DNA of 64,000 bases, taken from Wolbachia endosymbiont (group B) of Eucosma cana. Its GTDB lineage: Bacteria; Pseudomonadota; Alphaproteobacteria; Rickettsiales; Anaplasmataceae. How positions within the stretch are numbered: position 1 is the first letter of the stretch; each line of letters opens with the position of its first letter. Location: positions 1 to 64,000 of the forward strand of contig NZ_OX366334.1 of the NCBI RefSeq assembly GCF_947250645.1. The letters run 5' to 3'. Below the pieces are notes generated by a model. It saw only the letters and a program-made list of their open reading frames with translations. It searched no databases and had not been told where the DNA came from. Positions 46,275-54,884 of this stretch are shown in pieces. Position numbers and translations under genes: made by a program.

Positions 46275-46748
46275 ATGAGTTATGAGAAAGAGGGGCTTAT
46301 TTACAGAAAAAAAATACGAACTTATTCAAAACGCTTAGTTACTGCACTATCTATTGCTTCTTTGAGTGGGTACATAGCAGCATTAGCCCTAAATATTTCT
46401 TCCTTAAGCTTGTATTTTACTATTGTCAGCACTATGCTAAGTGCACTTTCTCTTGCTTTAAATATATGGTCATTAACTGATCATTTTAGGCAGTGTGGCC
46501 TTAATAAGCAACTCGATACCTCTTGGCAAGAGAAATTAATGAAGATCTGCCTCGACATTGCATCTAACGTTTCATTTTTAATAGGAGGAATTACATCTAT
46601 ATTACCTCTTGAATTTCCTATTATCCCCTTTATTTCCGTTGCTTTTTTTATTCTAGGTTGTACCTTTATGGCAACCAATTTCATTCGAACTATGATTAGT
46701 CAGCCGCAAATAGATGAAACCAAAACCTCAAAGTTAGTGATCATTTGA
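46275..46748 (+). CDS. hypothetical four-helix membrane protein
   Basis: A 157-residue protein starting MSYEKEGLIYRKKIRTYSKR. Hydrophobic segments are at about 22-40, 45-66, 93-112 and 116-137 (FISVAFFILGCTFMATNFI). The family is not recognised. The basic N-terminus suggests it faces the cytoplasm. It lies between tRNA-Leu and dispersed repeat E, upstream of another small membrane protein on the same strand. Confidence 0.65.
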   Translation: MSYEKEGLIYRKKIRTYSKRLVTALSIASLSGYIAALALNISSLSLYFTIVSTMLSALSLALNIWSLTDHFRQCGLNKQLDTSWQEKLMKICLDIASNVSFLIGGITSILPLEFPIIPFISVAFFILGCTFMATNFIRTMISQPQIDETKTSKLVII

Positions 46749-46803
46749 ACATTCAATCTGCAATAGCTGCCTAATTATTACATGTTAATAACTTAGCTTA
46801 TTT

Positions 46804-47079
46804 AACTTGACAAATTACGCCATCTCCCTTACTATGATAGCAAGAGTATTTACCCTTGTTTTTAATCTCCGCGGATTTAACAGCAAAATTCAGTAAAAAA
46901 CTCAAATATTTATTGGCAAATTACATAAAAATTATAGCGGCTGCATGTCTTTTTTATTTTTTCTACATTCAGCCAAATCGCGCTTGTTAGTACATTATCA
47001 ATTTAAATTATTAAAACTCGCTATACGGGGGTTCTTTTGTCTTTTTTTACTTAGTAAATTTCTTAATATTTGTAGCTAA
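46804..47079 (+). repeat. dispersed non-coding repeat, copy E
   Basis: A well-preserved plus-orientation copy, closely matching copy A from ACTTGACAAA through ATAGCGGCTGCATGTC to CTCGCTATACGGGGGTTC. Unlike A it has CTCCGCGGATTTAACAGC where A has GGGCTCAATAAC, agreeing there with copies B and C. It separates two small membrane-protein genes and ends about 20 bases before the second. Confidence 0.82.
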
Positions 47080-47099
47080 AGTAATTTTAGAGAGCCAGC

Positions 47100-47486
47100 G
47101 TGGGACACACAACCGCACTAACGTTTATTTTTGAAGGTACTATTTATATAGATGAAATGTTCAAAAGTAAAGCATTTAAATATCTAATTCTTACTTCCCA
47201 AATTTCAAATTATCTTCCTCCTATTTTATTAATAGCAGGTTTGGTGTTACAGTACCAATCTAGTTGCGTAGACAGTAAAGTACTCATTGGATTTGCTATA
47301 GTACTAGGTTGTACTTTATTATTACAATTAGCAAGTGAGATCTACGAGAGAAAAGTTGTAAATCTTGTAAAAACTGAAGGAAGAGGTGATGAACAAAATG
47401 TACCTATAGGAGCATTAACCGAAAAGCCAAGCAGCATTGTAAATCCCGATAGTGTTCACGCTCATGGAAGAGAGCAAGTTGTGTAG
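47100..47486 (+). CDS. hypothetical two-helix membrane protein, possibly 5'-truncated
   Basis: The frame begins with GTG at 47100, just inside the end of repeat E; ATG 47157 (MFKSKAFKYLILTS) is an alternative giving 109 residues. Two hydrophobic segments are seen, YLPPILLIAGLVLQY and VLIGFAIVLGCTLLLQLA, followed by a charged tail ending HAHGREQVV. No family is recognised. The position against the repeat raises the chance that an original N-terminus was replaced. Confidence 0.55.
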   Translation: MGHTTALTFIFEGTIYIDEMFKSKAFKYLILTSQISNYLPPILLIAGLVLQYQSSCVDSKVLIGFAIVLGCTLLLQLASEIYERKVVNLVKTEGRGDEQNVPIGALTEKPSSIVNPDSVHAHGREQVV

Positions 47487-47491
47487 TGCAT

Positions 47492-48802
47492 TTATTGTTC
47501 TTGGATTAATTGATAGCTATTCTCCATACTCAAATCTCTGGCTAAAAATAGCGAGCCACAGATTAGTATGGTTTTGACGTTTTGTATAGAAGCTTTTAGT
47601 ATGTGATTTGATATAGCATCTCTGATTGATTCACATTCGATAGCATTGATTCCTATATTATGAGCTCCTTCTCTAATTAAATCTGTACTTGTTGCTTTAG
47701 GTTCAGATTTAACACAAATCGCGCATAGTAGTTTGATATATGGCTTTAAGTGCTCTAAGAACTCTGCGACGTTTCTGTTACGAGTAACACCAAAGATCAT
47801 ATAGATACCTTCAGCAAAATTGTCTTTTACCCACTTAGCTAACACTCTGGCACCATCATTGTTGTGTGCACCATCTAGAAATAATTGCCAATCTTGTGGT
47901 AATAAAGAAATTAAATTACCTTCTTTTATAGACTCTAGCCGCGCAGGCCAATAAGTGCTTTGTAAACCTGAAGCAATGTCCTCTTCTCCAATATCAAATC
48001 CATATTTTCCACTCAAAATGCTACATGCTGCAATGGCGTTTCCTGCATTGATTATTTGGTGTTCACCCTTTAAAGATGGCAAAGAAAATTCTATTGATTG
48101 AATAGCCGATTGAAAGACCATTCTGTTATTCTGTTTTTCGCAATTCCACTCAAATCCTCCTCTATATAAGGGAGATTTTTTGTTTATTGCGTGTTGTTCT
48201 AGCGTGTTCATTATAGATTTTTCTTGTGGTGCTATTACGCAAGGAACATTAGGTTTCATTATTCCAGCCTTTTCACCTGCTATGGTTTCTACGGTAGGAC
48301 CAAGATATTCTGTATGGTCAAGTGCAATGGAAGTGATGATCGTTAGAATCGGATTATCTATAACATTTGTTGCATCAAGCCTTCCACCCAGACCCACTTC
48401 AACTAAAGTAATATCAGCTTTATGACGAGAAAAAGCTAAGAAGGCTGCAGTCGTTGCGGCTTCAAATAGAGTGATGGGTTGTTCTGCGACTGCTATACGG
48501 CATTCTTCCAGTGAGTTATGTAATTCACTATCATCGATATCATTGCCTGCAACAACTATTCTCTCATTAAAATTCACTAAATGTGGAGAAGTGTACGTAT
48601 GAACTTTATACCCTGCTGCTTGCATTATATATCTTATAAAGGATAGTGTTGATCCTTTGCCATTAGTGCCAGCTATGTGAATTATTGGCGGTATTTTTTT
48701 CTCGGGATTACCCAGTTTATTTAGAAAACTTTTTATGCGATCAAGAGAAAAATCCTTTGGCCTACTGCCAATCGGCTTAGGCCAATGAGGCATGTATATC
48801 AT
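47492..48802 (-). CDS. folC: folylpolyglutamate/dihydrofolate synthase
   Basis: Adds glutamate to folates. It is 436 residues long. The P-loop HIAGTNGKGSTLSFIRYIMQ (shown to 20) is near residue 43, TSPHLVNFNERI near 75, VEVGLGGRLDATNVI near 134 and the MurE-like DHTEYLG near 158, with LDGAHNNDGARVL near 312. Its ATG overlaps the stop of mlaC by four bases (ATGA), so the two are co-translated. It works downstream of the folate pool also used by glyA. Confidence 0.94.
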   Translation of the reverse strand: MIYMPHWPKPIGSRPKDFSLDRIKSFLNKLGNPEKKIPPIIHIAGTNGKGSTLSFIRYIMQAAGYKVHTYTSPHLVNFNERIVVAGNDIDDSELHNSLEECRIAVAEQPITLFEAATTAAFLAFSRHKADITLVEVGLGGRLDATNVIDNPILTIITSIALDHTEYLGPTVETIAGEKAGIMKPNVPCVIAPQEKSIMNTLEQHAINKKSPLYRGGFEWNCEKQNNRMVFQSAIQSIEFSLPSLKGEHQIINAGNAIAACSILSGKYGFDIGEEDIASGLQSTYWPARLESIKEGNLISLLPQDWQLFLDGAHNNDGARVLAKWVKDNFAEGIYMIFGVTRNRNVAEFLEHLKPYIKLLCAICVKSEPKATSTDLIREGAHNIGINAIECESIRDAISNHILKASIQNVKTILICGSLFLARDLSMENSYQLIQEQ

Positions 48803-49383
48803 AAATTATTGTTACGTTTTAATTCATCTATTACACTTGCCATGCCATTCGTGTCGATCTTTTCACTAAATTGAGAACGTTGATTAATAGAAATACTTAT
48901 TCCACTCATTACAACATCGTTTATTAAGAAAGAACTGTCACTTTTAGTAACTTTAAAGTCAATATTTGTAAATTCCTCATCACCATAAGAAAATCTTGTT
49001 CCTATCAGACAAGTTTCATCGTCAACTGCTTTTGTACTCATTATGATCATTTCACTATTATTTATGTATTTATACAAAATTTTAGCGCACAAGCGCGCGA
49101 GATATACTTCATATTCTTTTAGAAACTCTTCTTTTTCTTTCTGAGTAGATAAATTCCAATATTTCCCTATGACAAATCGAGATATTCCTTTGAGGTCAAT
49201 ATTATTCTGAATAATTTTCAGAAGTTCTTCTTGTACATGTTCTAGATTTTTTCTATTCCCTTTCATAGACGTGTTGTCTACTTGCTGCTTCATGGCAAGC
49301 ACAAAAGTTTTGTGCCCTATACAATTCGCGTAAGCACTTGAGGAGATTACAATAAAAATGGTTAAGAACTTAATAAGATTCAT
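48799..49383 (-). CDS. mlaC: MlaC-family phospholipid-binding periplasmic protein
   Basis: A 194-residue protein with a signal peptide (MNLIKFLTIFIVISSSAYA, cleavage near residue 19-20). The Tol_Tol_Ttg2/MlaC domain is shown by DLKGISRFVIGKYWNLST and FLKEYEVYLARLCAKILYKY, followed by a beta-rich part with FKVTKSDSSFLINDVVMSGI. Family role: carries phospholipid between outer and inner membrane with the Mla ABC transporter. The transporter genes are not in this window. It is coupled to folC by overlap. Confidence 0.85.
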   Translation of the reverse strand: MNLIKFLTIFIVISSSAYANCIGHKTFVLAMKQQVDNTSMKGNRKNLEHVQEELLKIIQNNIDLKGISRFVIGKYWNLSTQKEKEEFLKEYEVYLARLCAKILYKYINNSEMIIMSTKAVDDETCLIGTRFSYGDEEFTNIDFKVTKSDSSFLINDVVMSGISISINQRSQFSEKIDTNGMASVIDELKRNNNL

Positions 49384-49464
49384 AAGATATATTTATTAGC
49401 TATGATACTTAAAATGCAAAATTTAACAAAGGCAAAATAATGATCGCTAGTTTTAATATATCTA

Positions 49465-49494
49465 TAGACATACTCTATATAAATAATCTATAAT
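49465..49494 (+). promoter_or_regulatory. sigma-70-type promoter of the 6S-like RNA
   Basis: TAGACA at 49465-49470 and TATAAT at 49489-49494 are separated by 18 bases. The predicted start is about 49501, exactly where the paired RNA begins with GGGGTC. Two other AT-rich hexamers nearby are poorer matches. Confidence 0.6.
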
Positions 49495-49500
49495 TAATTT

Positions 49501-49664
49501 AGGGGTCTGTGCTATGCGTTATGAGTTAAGTTAAATTTCCCGAGCGATAATTTCTGATCAAGGGAATTGCCTCTGTTAATTTCATTGAAATTAGTACGTG
49601 ATGCCCACCTTAACTTTAGGTCTCAGGAATCTACTAAGACTGACGGTAGATATGGATCCCTTTT
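49501..49664 (+). ncRNA. ssrS: structured small RNA, 6S-like candidate
   Basis: About 164 bases with no ORF. The ends pair: GGGGTCTGTG at 49502 with TATGGATCCC near 49651-49660 (ten pairs, some G-U). Inside, GAGTTAAG pairs with CTTAACTT, and TAATTTC-ATT-GAAATTA forms an apical hairpin. Long stem, open middle and apical stem are the 6S RNA layout, which mimics an open promoter and binds sigma-70 polymerase. A T-rich stretch (CCCTTTTCC) follows. The strong promoter supports a real transcript; the family name is less certain. Confidence 0.55.
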
Positions 49665-49679
49665 CCATTATTTAGGTTT

Positions 49680-50141
49680 ATGTTACACCAATATAAAGAA
49701 CAAGGTGTTTTTTTCTGTTCATCTCATGAGATATTTCAAGTTGTAATTGACGTTGAGAAGTATCCTGATTTTGTTCCTTGGTGCAAAGCTGTTTATATAA
49801 AAGAAAAAACTGATAGCCAAATGATTGTGGACCTCCTTGCAGCTTTTCATGGCATTAAAGGAAGTTACACATCAGAAGTGACCTTTCTTTCTCCAAATGG
49901 AGCAAATAAAAGTTGGATAAAAGCTGTGTCGTCAAATGGAATATTTAAACATTTATACAACGAATGGAAATTCACTCCTATAGATGAAAGTAAAACTATG
50001 GTAGAGTTCTATATAAAGTTTGAATTTAAATCCAATTTGTTTTCCGCCTTATTAAACTCAGTTTATAAATACACACAAAGTAAAATAATTGCTGCATTTA
50101 AAGACAGAGTAGAAAGTGTTGCCGAGAAAAAGTTATCTTGA
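49680..50141 (+). CDS. RatA/COQ10-type START-domain protein
   Basis: A 153-residue polyketide cyclase/START domain protein. Landmarks are QVVIDVEKYPDFVPWCKAVY near residue 21 and the C-terminal helix SKIIAAFKDRVESVAEKKL. Mitochondrial COQ10 and bacterial RatA share this fold; in alphaproteobacteria the protein probably binds ubiquinone and aids respiration. It begins with ATG 16 bases after the small RNA, and is followed by dsbA after 14 bases, so the two form an operon. Confidence 0.88.
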   Translation: MLHQYKEQGVFFCSSHEIFQVVIDVEKYPDFVPWCKAVYIKEKTDSQMIVDLLAAFHGIKGSYTSEVTFLSPNGANKSWIKAVSSNGIFKHLYNEWKFTPIDESKTMVEFYIKFEFKSNLFSALLNSVYKYTQSKIIAAFKDRVESVAEKKLS

Positions 50142-50155
50142 CATTATTTATATAA

Positions 50156-50887
50156 ATGCATAAATTCTTTAATAAGTTAAGTGTTTCCATTGTAATGATT
50201 TTTAGATTATTGTTCTTACTTATTTTTATAAGTGTTAGTTCTTATGCAGCTATTGAACAAAACTTACCCAACACTCAAAAAACTGATGAAATAACATCAA
50301 AAGAACTACTGTCACTACTGCCTGATGATAAATTATTAGGTGATCCAAAAGCACCAATTTTAATGATAGAATATGCTTCGCTCACTTGTTATCACTGTTC
50401 TCTTTTTCATAAGAAAGTTTTTCCTAAAATCAAAGAAAAGTACATAGATACAGGTAAGATGTTATACATATTCCGTCATTTTCCTCTAGATTACAGAGGA
50501 TTAAAAGCTGCAATGCTAAGTTATTGCTATGAAAAAGAAGAAGACTATTTTAATTTTAACAAAGCTGTGTTTAATGCAATAGACTCGTGGAACTACTCTA
50601 ATTTTAGTGATTTAACTATACTACAAAAAATTGCTGCACTAAGCAATTTGAAGCAAGATGTATTTAACCAATGCATTAATGATAAAAAGATGATGGACAA
50701 AATTATAAATGATAAATCACTTGCAATTAATAAACTTGATATCACAGCTACTCCTGTATTCATCATCAAGCTTAACGATGACAAATCATATGTAGAGAAT
50801 GGTAAAATCAAACATGAAGGGTATAGAGAGCTGGAATACTTCACTAATGTAATAGATGAGTTATATGGAAAAGCTATAGTGAAGTAA
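50156..50887 (+). CDS. dsbA: DsbA-family periplasmic thiol oxidoreductase
   Basis: A 243-residue exported protein. The hydrophobic signal IVMFRL-type core spans about 10-30, ending SVSSYA. The thioredoxin-fold active site is TCYHCSLFHKKVFP near residue 79 (CYHC) and the cis-Pro loop is ITATPVFIIK near 198, with an inserted helical domain between. It introduces disulfides into periplasmic proteins, and DsbB at 24866-25345 would reoxidise it. Wolbachia strains have two DsbA proteins by published report; I do not say which one this is. Confidence 0.92.
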   Translation: MHKFFNKLSVSIVMIFRLLFLLIFISVSSYAAIEQNLPNTQKTDEITSKELLSLLPDDKLLGDPKAPILMIEYASLTCYHCSLFHKKVFPKIKEKYIDTGKMLYIFRHFPLDYRGLKAAMLSYCYEKEEDYFNFNKAVFNAIDSWNYSNFSDLTILQKIAALSNLKQDVFNQCINDKKMMDKIINDKSLAINKLDITATPVFIIKLNDDKSYVENGKIKHEGYRELEYFTNVIDELYGKAIVK

Positions 50888-50915
50888 TAACACTGTAGCT
50901 TACCATATAAAAACC

Positions 50916-51194
50916 CTATGCTGAATCATTATTTTTTGATACTGTTTGTTGCTTTTTACGCTCAAACTCTCTTTTTTTACTGTGCCAAGCATAATAATAC
51001 ATAGCAATTTTATTCTCTATTAATACTATCGTTCCATCATAAAATTGGACCATATCCATAACTTTTTTCTGAGCTTCGTTAAAGCGTTCTTTGTACTTCT
51101 CGCGATAAGCTGGATTGTGCAGTAATTTCACTCCTTCATTATTATTAGATTTCTTGCTTAACGTTTCAACTTCGTTAGCAATGTTATAAGACAT
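50916..51194 (-). CDS. hypothetical small soluble protein
   Basis: A 92-residue helical protein of unrecognised family, starting MSYNIANEVETLSKKS and containing NPAYREKYKERFNEAQKKV and FYDGTIVLIENKIAMYYYAW. It is charged, with no export signal. GAGGGGG lies a few bases upstream of the ATG on the minus strand, a strong ribosome site. The 250 bases beyond its start, up to 51444, are very AT-rich and hold only the divergent promoters. Confidence 0.7.
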   Translation of the reverse strand: MSYNIANEVETLSKKSNNNEGVKLLHNPAYREKYKERFNEAQKKVMDMVQFYDGTIVLIENKIAMYYYAWHSKKREFERKKQQTVSKNNDSA

Positions 51195-51444
51195 ATAACC
51201 CCCTCTAATTGATTATAAAAATTACATTTTAAGAGAGATGTAAATAAACGATCCCTTAATTCTAGTATAACAATTGGTTATTATACTGGTTAACTATAGT
51301 AAAATATATAATAATCTTTGTCACTTAAAATTTTACTTTATAAAATAACAACTTAAAATAAAAAAATTTATTATTCTTAACCCTATTGTTATATTTATAA
51401 ATCTTATATAGATTAAACCTCCTTAGTTTATATTATAAAACTTA

Positions 51445-52122
51445 ATGCGTCATAACTTTAGCAGAAAATCGTTGTACATAAGAAGCTTATTTGCAAAAGA
51501 GTATAAAAAAGTAGAAGAACATTGTACTCTTGATAAGAAACAACGTATTCAAATCACTCCTGAAGAAGGAAAATTATTAAATTTATTTATCAAAATCCAT
51601 AAAGTTAAAAGCATAGTTGAAATTGGCACGTTATATGGTTATTCGTCAATTTGTATGGTAAAAGCTTTACCGAAAGATGGTCATATATATACAATAGAAA
51701 ATAATCCTCAACACTCAAGAATAGCAAAAAAAAATTTTAGTGCTTTTAATCTAAGTGATAAAATTACTCTAATAGAAGGTGATGCACTGGAAAAAATTAA
51801 TGAATTATCAGCAAAGGCACCATTTGACATGATATTCATCGATGCTGATAAAAGTAGTTATCCTAAGTATTTAGATTGGGCAGAGTCATACATTAAACAA
51901 GATGGGCTAATCGTTGCAGATAACACTCTATTATTTGATACAGTATTTTTAGAATCTCCTCCAAAAGAAGTATCAGAAAAGTCATGGCATGCTATGAGAG
52001 AGTTTAATGATAGATTGTCAGATGAAAAAAAATATTTCTCCATATTGATTCCTACTGACGAAGGAATGACTGTAGCTTTAAAACTAACGCAAGTTAAAAA
52101 TCAAGGTCAGCGTAATGTCTAG
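51445..52122 (+). CDS. SAM-dependent O-methyltransferase
   Basis: A 225-residue enzyme of the caffeoyl-CoA/catechol O-methyltransferase family (Methyltransf_3). The SAM-binding motif VEIGTLYGYSSICMVKAL is near residue 54, IEGDALEKINEL near 111 and the metal-binding DMIFIDADKSSYPKYLDW near 131, with VADNTLLFD near 154. The substrate is unknown. Its 3' end overlaps the convergent GST gene by 29 bases. Confidence 0.88.
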   Translation: MRHNFSRKSLYIRSLFAKEYKKVEEHCTLDKKQRIQITPEEGKLLNLFIKIHKVKSIVEIGTLYGYSSICMVKALPKDGHIYTIENNPQHSRIAKKNFSAFNLSDKITLIEGDALEKINELSAKAPFDMIFIDADKSSYPKYLDWAESYIKQDGLIVADNTLLFDTVFLESPPKEVSEKSWHAMREFNDRLSDEKKYFSILIPTDEGMTVALKLTQVKNQGQRNV

Positions 52123-52747
52123 GGGGAGTTAAGCCAAAAACTCTCTCTAATAATATTTCGCGAAAACAAGGCCTTGATTTAACAATGGAGTACCATTCTT
52201 TTAAAATCTTACTTTTTTCCCATGGGAAACTATTTACGTAGTCTATTATAGAAATATGTGATGCTAAAGTAATATCGGCTAAAGTGAACTTATCGGTTGC
52301 AAGCCAAACGTTCTTGTTAATTAAGTGTTCGATGTATTCCATATGGCAAGGCAGGTTATGCTGAGCTGCATGAAGAAATCTAGAGTCAGGGCTGCGGTTA
52401 GTAATTACTTTTTCATTCATAATATACTTAGTAACTTCATTGTAAAATTTGCTATCGAACCAATTGATTAAAGCGCGTATTTTAGACTTAATAATAGTTG
52501 ATGAACCAAGTAATTTGACGTCACTATTGTAAGTCTCTTCTATATATTCACAAATGGCATTACTATCCGCTATTACAAAGTTATTATCTATTAATACTGG
52601 TACTTGTCCGATTGGATTGATCTCCATGAATTCATTCCGCTTTTCCCATGGATTTTCATATACCAAATCACAACTCAGCTTTTTTTCCTTGAGAAGAGCT
52701 CTAACTTTTCGTGAAAACGGACAAAGAGGAAAATGATATAAAATCAT
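52094..52747 (-). CDS. glutathione S-transferase family protein
   Basis: A 217-residue GST. The thioredoxin-like N-domain starts ILYHFPLCPFSRKVRALLKE with the active Cys/Ser in CPFSRK, and NPIGQVPVLIDNNFVIADSN near 43 is the glutathione-binding region with cis-Pro. The C-terminal helical domain contains KFTLADITLASHISIIDYV. SspA or a maleylacetoacetate isomerase-like role is possible. gshB at 28859-29785 would supply glutathione. Confidence 0.88.
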   Translation of the reverse strand: MILYHFPLCPFSRKVRALLKEKKLSCDLVYENPWEKRNEFMEINPIGQVPVLIDNNFVIADSNAICEYIEETYNSDVKLLGSSTIIKSKIRALINWFDSKFYNEVTKYIMNEKVITNRSPDSRFLHAAQHNLPCHMEYIEHLINKNVWLATDKFTLADITLASHISIIDYVNSFPWEKSKILKEWYSIVKSRPCFREILLERVFGLTPPRHYADLDF

Positions 52748-52783
52748 AATATTCCTCTTTTGTTATTCCAATACCTATATGTT

Positions 52784-53061
52784 GTCATTCCAGTACGTGA
52801 CATTGGAATCCAGCTTATTTCATTATGGACATTACTTTTAACATATATTCCTAGAATCCATTGTCCATTGTGTAATTTCCAAATATTTTTATACTTGGAT
52901 CCCAGTACAACTGTACGAACATTGTAGTTTGAGAGCAATCCCCACCGGAAGGGTGTCATTTCAGTGATTGACACTGGAATCCAGTTCTTATTATACAACA
53001 GCCTAATGTATTCATTTAAAATTAAGTTTTCTGGATCCCAGTGTCTGGGCACTGGGATGAC
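52784..53061. repeat. cluster of palindromic elements before SRP RNA
   Basis: Three or more elements: GTCATTCCAGTACGTGACAT with its partner arm near 52784, GTCATTTCAGTGATTGACAC near 52956, and ATCCCAGTG/CACTGGGATGAC near 53037-53061. A piece ACAACTGTACGAACATTG also recurs (as ACAGCTGTACGAACATTA) at 25.43 kb. The block fills most of the 550-base space between the GST gene and dnaX and no ORF in it is credible. Confidence 0.75.
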
Positions 53062-53189
53062 AGAAGAAGAGTATTTTAGGTAACAGCTGTTTACTCCAAA
53101 GTAATGTTGCAAAAGGTCTAACATATAAATTATAAGACTAATATAGAATATACCTTGCTAAAAAAAAAAAAAAGTATAACCTTTTATAA

Positions 53190-53268
53190 GGTATGCAGGC
53201 AAAAATTCTGTAACTTGGTCAGGTCAGAAATGAAGCAACCATATCAGAATCTTTTTGGGTTGCATACC
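53190..53268 (+). ncRNA. ffs: signal recognition particle RNA (4.5S)
   Basis: A 79-base hairpin. The terminal stem GGTATGCA pairs with TGCATACC, an inner stem ATTCTG pairs with CAGAAT, and the conserved Ffh-binding tip is seen as TTGGTCAGGTCAGAAATGAA (consensus GGTCAGG..GAA..GAAGCA) continuing GCAACC. It pairs with Ffh to target membrane proteins. Lying 29 bases before dnaX is a common bacterial arrangement. TATAAC at 53175-53180 may be its -10 box. Confidence 0.9.
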
Positions 53269-53297
53269 TATTTGTACTATTTGTTTTATTCTAGGCT

Positions 53298-54881
53298 ATG
53301 AACATAGCATTAAAATATCGTCCTAGTAGCTTTAAAGATTTAGTAGGTCAAGATATATTGGTGCGTATACTAGAAAATGCTTTTACTCTCAACAAAATTC
53401 CACAATCTATACTGCTTTCTGGTAGCAGTGGAATTGGTAAAACCACCACTGCAAGAATAATAGCTTTATGTTTGAACTGCTCATTGGGGCCAACTTTTGA
53501 ACCTTGTGGATCATGTACAAGTTGTCTGGCAATAAAAAATTCAAGCCATCCAGATGTAGTTGAAATCGATGCGGCAAGTCACACTAGTGTTGAGGATGTT
53601 AGAGCGATCTTGGGAGATATTTGCTATTTACCAATAAGTTCTAAATTTAAAGTTTACATTATAGATGAAGTACACATGTTATCCAGTAATGCATTTAATG
53701 CATTACTTAAAACTCTAGAAGAACCACCATCTAGCGTAAAGTTTATTCTGGCAACTACAGAAATAAAAAAGATACCAATAACTATTATTGCACGTTGTCA
53801 AAGGTTTGACTTACATAACATTCCTTCAGCTAAGATAATGGAGCGTTTAAATGATATTGCACAAAAAGAAAATTATTTTATTGAAAAAGAAGCATCGGAA
53901 TTAATTGCGCACCACTGTAGCAATTCAATGCGTAACGCTTTATTTTTGATGAATCAAGCAGTGCTATATAGCAAAGATGGTACAATATCCACTCAAAGTG
54001 TTAAAGACATACTTGGTCTAGTAGATAGAAACGTTATATTTGATCTACTGGAAGCAGTATTAGATAGTGATTTACAGAAGGCTTTGTTAGTATTCGACAA
54101 TGTGGTAAAAACAGCAAATCCGCTCAATATTTTTGAAGATCTACTGCAAACAATCCAGTTAATATGCCGTTTTTTAATTACAAAAGAGATTGATACAGAA
54201 TATGAGAAGAGCAGAGTAAAAGATTTGAGTACAAAAAAGTCTTTAATATTTTTTTCGAGATTGTGGAAGGTGCTGCTTAAGGGTATTCAAGATATAAAGG
54301 TTTCAACATGCAATGAAATTGCCGCTGAAATGATATTAATTAGCCTTTGTTATCTTTCTGATTTGCCTTCTCCGGAACAGGTGATCAAAAAAATTCTTTC
54401 ACAGAATGTAGAGCAAGGAAATAGACAGGGCAGACCTGTTGCACCTTCCCCCCCTGTCATCCAAGTAGCTGACTACTCGGATCCAAAAAAATATGTGGAA
54501 AAACCCCACTCTGTCATCCCAGTGCGTGACACTGGGATCCATGTGAAAAATAAACAACAAAATTACGATTTTGATAAGATTTTGCAACTATTAAGGCGGA
54601 GTAACCAAATTTATCTTTACAAACAACTGTGTAGTAATCTAAAATTAATAGATTGTAAATTTGGGTATTTAAAATTAAAAGCTGTGTCTAACTTGAACAG
54701 TAATTTTTGTAATGACTTGAAAAGTTACTTAAATCAAGCCACTAATCAGGAGTGGGTTATTATAGTTGATACGAGTTATATGAATAGGGAAGTGAGTAAT
54801 TTAAATTATGCACCTGTAGTTAAGTATATATTAAATACGTTTAAAGGTGCAAAGGTAGTTAATATAGAAAATAAGGAGTAG
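53298..54881 (+). CDS. dnaX: DNA polymerase III subunits gamma/tau
   Basis: The clamp-loader ATPase. It is 527 residues long. Walker A LSGSSGIGKTTTARIIAL is near residue 42, the zinc module CSLGPTFEPCGSCTSC near 63, Walker B and sensor region VYIIDEVHMLSSNAFNALLK near 117, and TTEIKKIPITIIARCQRFDL near 149. The ATPase core ends near 350. Residues about 386-415 come from palindromic repeats (PVIQVADYSDPKK and SVIPVRDTGIHVK), followed by a short tau-like tail. It is 3 bases from ybaB, the normal dnaX-ybaB pair. Confidence 0.94.
   Translation: MNIALKYRPSSFKDLVGQDILVRILENAFTLNKIPQSILLSGSSGIGKTTTARIIALCLNCSLGPTFEPCGSCTSCLAIKNSSHPDVVEIDAASHTSVEDVRAILGDICYLPISSKFKVYIIDEVHMLSSNAFNALLKTLEEPPSSVKFILATTEIKKIPITIIARCQRFDLHNIPSAKIMERLNDIAQKENYFIEKEASELIAHHCSNSMRNALFLMNQAVLYSKDGTISTQSVKDILGLVDRNVIFDLLEAVLDSDLQKALLVFDNVVKTANPLNIFEDLLQTIQLICRFLITKEIDTEYEKSRVKDLSTKKSLIFFSRLWKVLLKGIQDIKVSTCNEIAAEMILISLCYLSDLPSPEQVIKKILSQNVEQGNRQGRPVAPSPPVIQVADYSDPKKYVEKPHSVIPVRDTGIHVKNKQQNYDFDKILQLLRRSNQIYLYKQLCSNLKLIDCKFGYLKLKAVSNLNSNFCNDLKSYLNQATNQEWVIIVDTSYMNREVSNLNYAPVVKYILNTFKGAKVVNIENKE
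54454..54541. repeat. palindromic element pair translated within dnaX
   Basis: Two tandem units in frame: TGTCATCCAAGTAGCTGACT at 54454 and TGTCATCCCAGTGCGTGACA at 54512, the second closing with ACTGGGATCC. The first has lost part of its symmetry. They lie at the border between the conserved ATPase/collar part and the variable tail, where added residues are least harmful. Confidence 0.85.
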
Positions 54882-54884
54882 GTT

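Noticed and set aside
53160..53173. A run of about 14 A residues before the SRP RNA
   Set aside because: A homopolymer tract in AT-rich DNA; it could tune the promoter spacing but nothing in the sequence shows this.
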